A DNA stretch of 64,000 nucleotides from Tamilnaduibacter salinus (GTDB lineage Bacteria; Pseudomonadota; Gammaproteobacteria; Pseudomonadales; Oleiphilaceae): the NCBI RefSeq assembly GCF_003096655.1, contig NZ_QEKQ01000008.1, positions 62,001-126,000 of the forward strand. The letters run 5' to 3'. The notes under the pieces are model-generated. The model saw only the letters and a list, made by a program, of their open reading frames with translations. It searched no databases and was not told where the DNA came from. The translations under genes were made by a program, and so were the position numbers. Positions 18,294-25,119 of this stretch are shown piece after piece; position 1 is the first letter of the stretch; each line of letters starts with the position of its first letter.

Positions 18294-18458
18294 GAGTCTG
18301 CGCGGCAGAAAGTCGCACCGCTGCGACCGCCCCGCTGCGGTCCCTTTTGAGCGCTCATTTTCGTTACATAGAACCACTATGCGCCTCAAATGACCGTCAA
18401 AATGGCCTCGCAGTGGGACGATCTCGCCTGGCGCGATTTCTACCGCGCAGACTCCTAG
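18290..18458. mobile_element. MITE-like palindromic element B, sharing CTAG with element A
   Basis: CTAGGAGTCTGCGCGG(C)AGAAA at 18290-18311 is mirrored at 18437-18458 (TTTCTACCGCGCAGACTCCTAG, written left to right in two halves), one mismatch. The interior is also imperfectly palindromic (TTTTGAGCG against CGTCAAAA). It abuts element A at CTAG 18290-18293 and ends at CTAG 18455-18458, whose reverse strand supplies the comF TAG stop. No reading frame is present. With element A it fills the whole convergent gap, where it may also act as a bidirectional terminator. Confidence 0.82.
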
Positions 18459-19111
18459 GTGTTTGGCGTCCGCGCCAGTACCCAGACTTCAATCGTTGCC
18501 GCCCCGTGCTCCCGGAGTATTCGGCTGGCGGCGCGCACGGTTGCGCCCGTGGTCATGACGTCATCCACCAGGGCGACGTGGCTGGGAACGGGGCCCCGAA
18601 CCCGGTAAGCGCCCTTCAGGTTGGCGAGTCGCTCCCGTCGGGAGAGGCCGGACTGTGTCTGGGTGTGATTCGCCCGTGTGAGCGACTGCCGGTAGACGGG
18701 AATGTTCAGCTGCCGGCTCATCCAGATGGCAATTTCCTCCGCCTGGTTGAAACCGCGGCGACGCTCCCGGGAGGGGGCCATTGGCACAGGAATCAGCGCC
18801 TGAGGGGGTGTTCGTCCGGCGTCCCGCAGTCTTTCGGCGAACAGTCGCGCGAGTGGTTTTCCGTCGGGGCGCTGTTTCTGGTACTTGAAGCGACTGATCA
18901 GCGCACTGACTGGGAATTGATAGGCCCAGGGCGCCACGACCCGGTCAAACGGTGGCGGATTCCGATGGCAGGCACCACACAGCCCCCGTTCCCCGAAACG
19001 ACCCGGCAGGGCACATCGCACGCAACCCTCTGGATTGGCAGGCAGATCGGCTTCGCAGTCCGGGCAGAGAGCAATCCTCGTTGTGGGCGCCAGGCAGGCC
19101 ACACAGGCCAT
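18455..19111 (-). CDS. comF: ComF/GntX family amidophosphoribosyltransferase-like protein
   Basis: 218 residues. An N-terminal zinc-ribbon-like part (CVACLAP, CPDCEADLP, CVRCALPG, CGACH) is followed by a phosphoribosyltransferase domain with the PRPP loop VALVDDVMTTGATVRAA and the family segment RRRGFNQAEEIA. ComF proteins serve DNA uptake in competence; the E. coli relative is GntX. Next to bioB, as in pseudomonads. ATG 19111 is chosen because longer starts (19180, 19189) would place the BirA-type operator and the bioB promoter inside the coding region; many ComF proteins do have a short N-terminal extension, so the start is unsettled. Confidence 0.85.
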   Translation of the reverse strand: MACVACLAPTTRIALCPDCEADLPANPEGCVRCALPGRFGERGLCGACHRNPPPFDRVVAPWAYQFPVSALISRFKYQKQRPDGKPLARLFAERLRDAGRTPPQALIPVPMAPSRERRRGFNQAEEIAIWMSRQLNIPVYRQSLTRANHTQTQSGLSRRERLANLKGAYRVRGPVPSHVALVDDVMTTGATVRAASRILREHGAATIEVWVLARTPNT

Positions 19112-19127
19112 GGCGGGGCGGGGCCAG

Positions 19128-19159
19128 TTGTTAACCTTTTGGCGGACAAAGGTTGACAG
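19128..19159. promoter_or_regulatory. BirA (biotin repressor) operator
   Basis: TTGTTAACC, 14 bases, GGTTGACAG. The known proteobacterial BirA site is TTGTnAACC-N14/15-GGTTnACAA; 17 of the 18 half-site positions agree, counting n as free. The right half overlaps the -35 of the bioB promoter, so BirA-biotinyl-AMP binding would block bioB transcription, the standard arrangement. Confidence 0.85.
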
Positions 19160-19180
19160 CGACCTGGGTGTCCTTATCAT
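19153..19180 (+). promoter_or_regulatory. Sigma-70 promoter of the bioBFHCD operon
   Basis: A consensus TTGACA (19153-19158) and, 16 bases on, TATCAT (19175-19180). It gives a leader of roughly 70-75 bases to the bioB ATG at 19259. It overlaps the BirA operator. Assigned by sequence match only. Confidence 0.7.
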
Positions 19181-19258
19181 CGTTCGCATCCATGCATCAC
19201 GTTCCTGACCGGCCTGTGTTCCGAGATGGCCGGTACGCATATTGTGGGAGACCCTGTC

Positions 19259-20317
19259 ATGACCGCTGCGACGATTCGCCACGACTGGACCCTGTCGGAA
19301 ATCCAGGCCCTGTTTGACCTGCCGTTCAATGATCTGATGTTTCGGGCGCAGGCGGTTCACCGGGAGCATTTCGATCCCAACGAAGTACAGGTCAGTACCC
19401 TGCTGTCCATCAAGACCGGTGCCTGCCCCGAAGACTGCAAGTACTGCCCGCAGAGCGGTCACTATAATACCGGACTTGGCAAGGAGAAACTGCTGGAACT
19501 GCAGAAGGTCGTCGATGAGGCGCGTGCGGCGAAAGACAAGGGCGCGAGCCGTTTCTGCATGGGGGCGGCCTGGCGCAGTCCCTCCCGCAAGGACATGCCC
19601 TACGTGCTGGACATGATCCGTGAAGTGAAATCCATGGGCCTGGAAACCTGCATGACGCTGGGAATGCTCAGCGAGGATCAGGCGGGCGAGCTGGCCGAGG
19701 CCGGGCTGGACTACTACAACCATAACCTCGATACCAGCGAGAAGTACTACAACCACATCATTACCACCCGGACCTTCCAGGATCGCCTCGACACGCTCGA
19801 CAACGTCCGCAAGGCCGGCATGAAGGTCTGTTGCGGCGGCATCATGGGCATGGGCGAGGACATTACCGACCGCGCCGGACTGCTGATGCAGCTGGCCAAC
19901 CTGCCCCAACAGCCGGAAAGTGTCCCCATCAATATGCTGGTGAAGGTGCCGGGCACGCCGCTGGAAGATGTGGAGGATCTGGACCCGTTTGAGTTTGTCC
20001 GGACCATCGCTGTGGCGCGCATCCTGATGCCGGCATCCCACGTCCGCCTGTCCGCCGGGCGCGAGGAAATGAACGAGCAGATGCAGTCGTTGTGCTTCCT
20101 GGCGGGGGCCAACTCGATCTTCTACGGTGAGAAACTGCTCACCACCGACAACCCGGAAGCGGATGAGGACCGGAAACTGTTCCGCAAACTGGGCATCCGC
20201 CCGGAAGAGCGTGAAGACGTCCAAACGGATGATGAGCGTGAAGCCGGCCTGGTGACGGCTGTTCAGGAAGAGCGCAACAAGCACCTGTTCTACAACGCTG
20301 AAAGCCAGACTGCCTGA
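19259..20317 (+). CDS. bioB: Biotin synthase BioB
   Basis: 352 residues, a radical-SAM enzyme with the CxxxCxxC cluster motif [16 protein letters not shown] and, for the [2Fe-2S] site, the later [32 protein letters not shown] and RLSAGREEM motifs. It inserts sulphur into dethiobiotin as the last step of biotin synthesis. The ATG at 19259 follows GGGAG by eight bases; an upstream in-frame ATG (19226) lacks this. First gene of bioBFHCD; bioA is not in the window. Confidence 0.97.
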   Translation: MTAATIRHDWTLSEIQALFDLPFNDLMFRAQAVHREHFDPNEVQVSTLLSIKTGACPEDCKYCPQSGHYNTGLGKEKLLELQKVVDEARAAKDKGASRFCMGAAWRSPSRKDMPYVLDMIREVKSMGLETCMTLGMLSEDQAGELAEAGLDYYNHNLDTSEKYYNHIITTRTFQDRLDTLDNVRKAGMKVCCGGIMGMGEDITDRAGLLMQLANLPQQPESVPINMLVKVPGTPLEDVEDLDPFEFVRTIAVARILMPASHVRLSAGREEMNEQMQSLCFLAGANSIFYGEKLLTTDNPEADEDRKLFRKLGIRPEEREDVQTDDEREAGLVTAVQEERNKHLFYNAESQTA

Positions 20318-20327
20318 GGCCTCCGCT

Positions 20328-21497
20328 GTGAGGGATTTTGCCGCGGAACTGGAGCAGCGCCGGGATCAGGGTCTGTACCGTCAGCGCCGTGAAGTGGATT
20401 CACCGCAGCAGCCGGAGCTCGTCGTGGACGGGCGCCCCATGCTGGCATTCTGCAGCAACGACTATCTGGGGTTTGCGAACGACCCCGCGATCATTGAGGC
20501 AGCTCGCGCGACACTGTCTTCGGCGGGACTGGGTGGCGGCGCCTCGCACCTGATCTGCGGCCACCATCGGGCCCATCATGAGCTGGAGCAGACGGTGGCG
20601 TCTTTTACCGGGCGGGAGGACGCCCTGTTTTTTTCCACCGGCTACATGGCCAATATGGGCGTCATCAGCGCGCTGGCGGGACGGGGGGATACGATTTTCT
20701 CCGACCGCCTCAATCACGCGTCGATCATTGACGGCTGCCTGTTGAGCCGGGCCCGCATCCGCCGCTACCCACACGGTGACACGGAGGCCCTTGCCGAACA
20801 GCTTGCCGGAACCGAGGGCCATAAAGTCGTGGTGACGGACGGGGTGTTCAGCATGGACGGGGATCTGGCACCGCTGGCTGAGCTGGCCCGGCTGTGCCGG
20901 ACCCATGACGCCCTGCTGGTGGTGGATGACGCCCACGGTTTCGGCGTGCTCGGTGAGGGCGGTCGGGGCAGTCTTTCCGCGTGTGGCCTGGGGCAGGACG
21001 ATGTACCGGTCGTGATTGGAACGCTGGGCAAAGCATTTGGTACCAGCGGCGCGTTCGTGGCCGGGTCGTCCCTGATGATGGACTATCTGGTGCAGAAGGC
21101 GCGGACCTACATCTACACCACATCCATGCCGCCGGCGATCGCGGCGGCCAGTACCGCCAGCATCCGGATGGCGATGGCGGCGGACGATCGCCGCGCTCAT
21201 CTGCGGAACCTGATCGACCGGTTCCGCCGCGAGACACAGGCGATGGGCTACGCGCTCATGCCATCGGACACCCCGATCCAGCCCATCCTGATTGGTGGTG
21301 CTGCGGAGGCCATGGCGCTGAGCCGGGCGCTTGAAGGGCACGGAATCTGGGTGACGGCGATCCGGCCGCCGACGGTTCCCCAGGGCGAGTCCCGTTTGCG
21401 GGTCACGTTGAGCGCTGCGCATACCGAGGCCCATCTGGACCGGTTGCTACAGGCGCTGGCCGTGTGCCGCCAAGAGATTGGTCTGACCGCTGCCTGA
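20328..21497 (+). CDS. bioF: 8-Amino-7-oxononanoate synthase BioF (GTG start)
   Basis: 389 residues of the PLP-dependent alpha-oxoamine synthase family. It has LAFCSNDYLGFAND, SHLICGHHRAHHELE, DGVFSMDGDLAPL, VVDDAHGFGVLGE and the PLP-lysine motif GTLGKAFGTSGAFV. It condenses pimeloyl-ACP with L-alanine. The GTG start follows GAGG by eight bases and is ten bases after the bioB stop. The product feeds BioA, then BioD and BioB. Confidence 0.96.
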   Translation: MRDFAAELEQRRDQGLYRQRREVDSPQQPELVVDGRPMLAFCSNDYLGFANDPAIIEAARATLSSAGLGGGASHLICGHHRAHHELEQTVASFTGREDALFFSTGYMANMGVISALAGRGDTIFSDRLNHASIIDGCLLSRARIRRYPHGDTEALAEQLAGTEGHKVVVTDGVFSMDGDLAPLAELARLCRTHDALLVVDDAHGFGVLGEGGRGSLSACGLGQDDVPVVIGTLGKAFGTSGAFVAGSSLMMDYLVQKARTYIYTTSMPPAIAAASTASIRMAMAADDRRAHLRNLIDRFRRETQAMGYALMPSDTPIQPILIGGAAEAMALSRALEGHGIWVTAIRPPTVPQGESRLRVTLSAAHTEAHLDRLLQALAVCRQEIGLTAA

Positions 21498-21507
21498 GAA
21501 CAACACC

Positions 21508-22242
21508 ATGAGTGAGGAACTGACGACCACCCTGATCAGTGGCTGGGGCGCGCCCGTCTCGATGATCGCACCGGTGACCGGGACCGACGCCGACCACACC
21601 GACCCCCACAGCCTCGATGAAGATCTGATTCACCCCCGTGAGACCGTGGACGATGCGGCAGCGCGTCTGCTGGAAGAAGCGCCGCCTGCCAGTGTCTGGG
21701 TCGGCTGGTCATTGGGGGCTCAGGTCGCGGTTGCGGCCGCCCATCAGGCGCCCGATCGCGTTCAGGGGGTGGTCACACTGTGTGCGACACCGTGTTTTGT
21801 AGAACGTGACGACTGGCCGTGCGGGATGGATCGTGACACGTTCGACGAGTTTCACCGGGCTGCCCACGACACACCCGAACGGGAATGGCATCGGTTCATG
21901 CTTTTGCAGATTCGCGGGGATCGTCATGAGTCGTCCGCCCGGCGGCAATTGCGGCGGTGGCTGAATGCGGGTCCGCCAACGTACGATGCCACCCTGATGG
22001 ACACACTTGGCTGGCTCGCCAGCCTGGACGAGCGAGACCGCTGGCAGACCATACCGGTCCCGTCCCTGCATCTGTTCGGTGATTGCGATCAGCTGGTCAG
22101 CGCCGACACCGCGTCGCATCTTCGCTCGCAGGGGATGAATACGGCGCTGATTCCTGATATGGCCCACTGGCCCTGGGGGCACTACACCGAAGAGGTCTCT
22201 GAACGGATTGATCGGTTCTACCACGAGGACGTCCAGTCATGA
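21508..22242 (+). CDS. bioH: Pimeloyl-ACP methyl ester esterase BioH
   Basis: 244-residue alpha/beta hydrolase. The nucleophile elbow is GWSLG (Ser68); the acid is the second Asp of LFGDCDQLVSAD and the base the His of DMAHWPWGH. The oxyanion region reads SGWG rather than the more usual HGWG. BioH removes the methyl group that BioC adds, releasing pimeloyl-ACP for BioF. Its place directly between bioF and bioC argues for this role over a general esterase. It overlaps bioC by ATGA. Confidence 0.9.
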   Translation: MSEELTTTLISGWGAPVSMIAPVTGTDADHTDPHSLDEDLIHPRETVDDAAARLLEEAPPASVWVGWSLGAQVAVAAAHQAPDRVQGVVTLCATPCFVERDDWPCGMDRDTFDEFHRAAHDTPEREWHRFMLLQIRGDRHESSARRQLRRWLNAGPPTYDATLMDTLGWLASLDERDRWQTIPVPSLHLFGDCDQLVSADTASHLRSQGMNTALIPDMAHWPWGHYTEEVSERIDRFYHEDVQS

Positions 22243-23027
22243 CCCATGCCATTGCGATTGCCGAAAAGCCGGACGTGGCGCGTGATTTTGGCGCCGCCGC
22301 CAGTGGTTATGACGGCGCGGCGCGCCTTCAGCGTCACATGGGCGATCAACTGCTGTCGCAGTGTCGTCTGTCGCACGCCAGTGCTGTGACCGATCTCGGT
22401 TGCGGCACGGGCTGGTTTACGGCACGTCTCGCAGAGGCGCTGCCAGGCGCCCGATTCACGGGGGTGGACCTGTCGCCGGGCATGCTGGCACAGGCGCGCA
22501 GTAGTCGCCGGATGGATGCTGACTGGGTGGTTGCTGATGCCGAGCAACTCCCACTGGCCGACAACAGTCAGGATCTGGTATTCAGCAACCTGATGATCCA
22601 GTGGTGTGATGCCCCGGGCCGGGTGCTGGCGGAGTGTCGCCGTGTGCTGCGCCCCGGCGGGCAACTACTTGTGTCCACTCTGTTGGACGGAACGCTTCGC
22701 GAGCTGCGTCAGGCATGGCAGGTTGCGGACCCGGATGTCCCGCACGTCAATCGTTTCGAGACGCCGGAGGGCTGGTCACAGATTGTGAGCCAGGCCTTTC
22801 ATGGTGCCCGCCTGACCCGGGAAACGGTGACTCTGGGCTACGAATCGCCCCGGGCGTTACTGCGCGAACTCAAGGAGCTTGGCGCCCACAACAAGAGCCC
22901 GAGTCGGCGCAAGACCGCCACGGCACCGGCCCGCCTGCGGGCTTGTTTCGATGCTTACCCGCGCCTTGGGGACGGACGTGTGGAGGCCACCTACAAGGCG
23001 GCGTATCTGTCAGTCATCCCGGACTGA
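22239..23027 (+). CDS. bioC: Malonyl-ACP O-methyltransferase BioC
   Basis: 262 residues, class I SAM methyltransferase: motif I VTDLGCGTGWFTARLAE, GVDLSPGMLAQAR, and the family segment VFSNLMIQWCDAPGRVLAECRRVLRPGG. BioC methylates malonyl-ACP so that it can be extended by fatty-acid synthesis to pimeloyl-ACP methyl ester. Start overlaps the bioH stop (22239-22242), so the opposing methylation and demethylation enzymes are translationally coupled. Confidence 0.95.
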   Translation: MTHAIAIAEKPDVARDFGAAASGYDGAARLQRHMGDQLLSQCRLSHASAVTDLGCGTGWFTARLAEALPGARFTGVDLSPGMLAQARSSRRMDADWVVADAEQLPLADNSQDLVFSNLMIQWCDAPGRVLAECRRVLRPGGQLLVSTLLDGTLRELRQAWQVADPDVPHVNRFETPEGWSQIVSQAFHGARLTRETVTLGYESPRALLRELKELGAHNKSPSRRKTATAPARLRACFDAYPRLGDGRVEATYKAAYLSVIPD

Positions 23028-23057
23028 TTTCCAACCACTGATCTGAAGGGCACCCCG

Positions 23058-23750
23058 ATGACCCGAAAAACCTATTTCGTCACTGGCACCGATACCGGCG
23101 TGGGCAAAAGTGTTGTCACCGCCGCGATTCTTGAGGCGGCCAACCGCCAAGGCCTTCGAACGCTGGCCATGAAGCCGATTGCCTCTGGCTCCGAAGAAAC
23201 GGCGGATGGCCTCCGGAATGAAGACGCGTTGCTGCTCCAGAAACACATGAGCGAGTCGTTGGACTACGACCTGGTCAACCCCATTGCCATGGCGCCTGCC
23301 ATCGCCCCTCATGTAGCGGCTGGGCAGGCCGGCCGTCAGTTGAGTGCGCAGCGGCTGACTGGACTGTGCCGTGGTCTGCAGACCCGTCCGGGGGACCTCC
23401 TGCTGATCGAGGGAGCCGGTGGCTGGCGGGTACCGCTCAATGAGCGGGAAACGTTTGCGCAGGTGCCAGGGGCTCTCGGCGTGCCGGTGATCCTCGTCGT
23501 TTCGCTGAAGTTGGGGTGTATCAACCACGCGCTGCTGACAGCCGAAGCCATCCTTCGGGATGGCCTGACTCTGGCGGGGTGGGTCGCGAACCGGACCGAG
23601 GAGACGCCGATGGCCGTGGAGGCGGAGAACCTCGACTACCTTCGGAGTCACTTACCGGCGCCCTGTCTGGGCGAACTCCCCTGGGCCCCGGACGCGAATC
23701 CGGTATCGCTGGCCGATTATCTGGATCTGTCGCCGTTGGTTGAAAACTGA
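23058..23750 (+). CDS. bioD: ATP-dependent dethiobiotin synthetase BioD
   Basis: 230 residues with the P-loop VTGTDTGVGKSVVTAAIL, the substrate-lysine region LAMKPIASGSEE, and LLIEGAGGWRVPLNE. It closes the ureido ring of dethiobiotin from 7,8-diaminononanoate, CO2 and ATP. Last recognisable gene of the biotin operon, 30 bp after bioC. No terminator is evident after it; the next small gene starts 51 bp on. Confidence 0.96.
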   Translation: MTRKTYFVTGTDTGVGKSVVTAAILEAANRQGLRTLAMKPIASGSEETADGLRNEDALLLQKHMSESLDYDLVNPIAMAPAIAPHVAAGQAGRQLSAQRLTGLCRGLQTRPGDLLLIEGAGGWRVPLNERETFAQVPGALGVPVILVVSLKLGCINHALLTAEAILRDGLTLAGWVANRTEETPMAVEAENLDYLRSHLPAPCLGELPWAPDANPVSLADYLDLSPLVEN

Positions 23751-23801
23751 ACAGGGTTGTGGTCTACTTGGATCAAGTTTCTGAAATACGAGGTGGTGGC
23801 C

Positions 23802-24053
23802 ATGATCAACAACGCATTGGGTGTTGGCCTCCAGGGCGTTCAGGAGGGCATGCGGGGCCTGGAAACGACGGCGCGCCAGATCGCGCGGGCCGGTCAGGAT
23901 GGCCTGCAGGGTGCCAATAACGCTGATGGGGCCGGTGGCATCACCGAGCCGCTCGTGAACTCCCAGCTGTATGAGCGGAGCGTTGAGGCGTCTGCACAGG
24001 TGGTGAAGACGGCTGATGAAACGGTGGGCACCCTGCTCGATACCACCGCCTGA
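23802..24053 (+). CDS. Small protein resembling the C-terminal part of flagellar rod/hook (FlgEFG) proteins
   Basis: 83 residues. The N-terminal helix (LGVGLQGVQEGMRGLETTAR) and the C-terminal SQLYERSVEASAQVVKTADE then VGTLLD resemble the terminal helices of FlgE/F/G-type axial proteins, with the middle missing. A gene of this size sits after bioD in pseudomonads as well (from memory). There is no flagellar operon here. The start at 23802 has GAGG eight bases upstream; an earlier in-frame ATG at 23757 has none. Function unknown. Confidence 0.7.
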   Translation: MINNALGVGLQGVQEGMRGLETTARQIARAGQDGLQGANNADGAGGITEPLVNSQLYERSVEASAQVVKTADETVGTLLDTTA

Positions 24054-24085
24054 GTCCCGGTCCGTCCGGGTCTTCGGAGAGACAC

Positions 24086-24856
24086 ATGCCTGTCGGGTTA
24101 ACCTCCAGTACGCCTGTTTTCCCTCCCAGTATCGGTACCGGTGTCCAGCCGGAGCGTCCGGGCCGGTCGGACGGCCAGCCCACGGCGACGGCGGAAGACT
24201 CCCGTCGCCCCGTATCATCCGGTTCCGAGAGTGCCCGCCCCCGAAATTCAGCCCCGAACCAGTCGGCCCGGAACGAGTCGAATGCGTCCGGGCAGGGCGA
24301 GGATCAGCGATCGTCGTCGACATCCAGCGAGGAGGAGCGTCAGGGAGTCGGCGCTGAGCGAGGGGTTGATGGCGAGCCGCTGACCCGGGGTGAGCTTCGG
24401 GAGGTGCGACAGCTGGAGGCCCGTGATCGGGAAGTCCGCGCGCATGAGAGAGCTCATCAGGCTGTTGGCGGACAGTATGCCGGTTCGCCTCAGTACACCT
24501 ATACCCAGGGTCCCGATGGTGACCGGTATGCCACGGGTGGTGAGGTTTCCATTGATGCCGCACCGATCAAGGGGGATCCCCAGGCAACGCTCGAGAAAAT
24601 GCGGATCGTCCGCGCGGCGGCTCTGGCGCCTGCCAATCCCTCCGCCCAGGACCAGCGGGTTGCTGCTGAGGCCACTCAAGCGATGCTCCAGGCTCAACTG
24701 CAGCTTGCCCGGCAGGAGTCCGGTGTCAGTCGTCTGGAATCGACCGGAGAAAGCGGAAAGGAAAGCCGGTCGCGCCAGCCCGCCGCCTCTTCCTACGAAG
24801 TGGTCGCCCTGAACGGCGACCGTGCCGATACGGAGCCCTTCCGGGCCAGCGCCTGA
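24086..24856 (+). CDS. Putative metalloprotease, SprA-related family
   Basis: 256 residues. The first ~110 are low-complexity, rich in Ser, Arg, Glu, Pro and Gly. The conserved domain follows: EVRAHERAHQAVGGQYAG, with a His120-Glu121-x-x-His124 motif of the zinc-protease kind, then YTYTQGPDGDRYATGGEV and the helical ALAPANPSAQDQRVAAEA. This is the SprA-related/putative catalytic metalloprotease family; activity is not established to my knowledge. No signal peptide is seen. It is 32 bp after the flagellar-like small gene, with GGAGAG before the ATG, and the two are probably co-transcribed. Confidence 0.75.
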   Translation: MPVGLTSSTPVFPPSIGTGVQPERPGRSDGQPTATAEDSRRPVSSGSESARPRNSAPNQSARNESNASGQGEDQRSSSTSSEEERQGVGAERGVDGEPLTRGELREVRQLEARDREVRAHERAHQAVGGQYAGSPQYTYTQGPDGDRYATGGEVSIDAAPIKGDPQATLEKMRIVRAAALAPANPSAQDQRVAAEATQAMLQAQLQLARQESGVSRLESTGESGKESRSRQPAASSYEVVALNGDRADTEPFRASA

Positions 24857-24952
24857 CCTTCTCTGTTCTTCTGATCGTGTTTGATCCGCACACGCTGTGC
24901 CGATTCTGGCGCTTGTGGCCGGTTTTGAGGCCTATGGCGCGGGCTGAAGGTA

Positions 24953-24982
24953 TTGACAATCCCATCCCTGCAAACGTATGTT
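24953..24982 (+). promoter_or_regulatory. Sigma-70 promoter of the acyl-CoA dehydrogenase gene
   Basis: TTGACA (24953-24958), 18 bases, TATGTT (24977-24982), in the 263-bp gap after the metalloprotease-like gene. The leader to the ATG at 25120 would be ~130 bases. The rest of that gap shows no other recognisable element. Confidence 0.55.
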
Positions 24983-24997
24983 TCAAACAGCCGTTTA
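24971..24997. promoter_or_regulatory. Tandem PsrA/FadR-like operators
   Basis: Two back-to-back sites of the form AAAC-N4-GTTT: CAAACGTATGTTTC (24971-24984) and CAAACAGCCGTTTA (24984-24997), sharing one base. PsrA of pseudomonads, a TetR-family repressor released by long-chain fatty acids, binds (G/C)AAAC-N2-4-GTTT(G/C). The first site covers the -10. This predicts fatty-acid induction of the dehydrogenase. Confidence 0.55.
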
Positions 24998-25119
24998 ATT
25001 GTCCGCCGGCCATCCGTCGGCGCTCAACATTAAGGCGTCGTCCAGCGTCGGCGCCCGAGTCAACCTGAGGCTCAATGCCGGAATGTCCGGCCACAGGGCC
25101 GAAAACCGAGGTGGAAGTC

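Noticed and set aside
18455-20284. 609-codon open frame on the minus strand through comF and under bioB
   Set aside because: Only the comF part (to 19111 or 19189) has family motifs; the rest is the reverse strand of bioB and runs across its promoter and operator.
24016-24357. 113-codon plus-strand frame overlapping the metalloprotease-like gene
   Set aside because: It overlaps the real frame out of phase and shows only low-complexity Arg/Pro/Gly content typical of shifted GC-rich frames.
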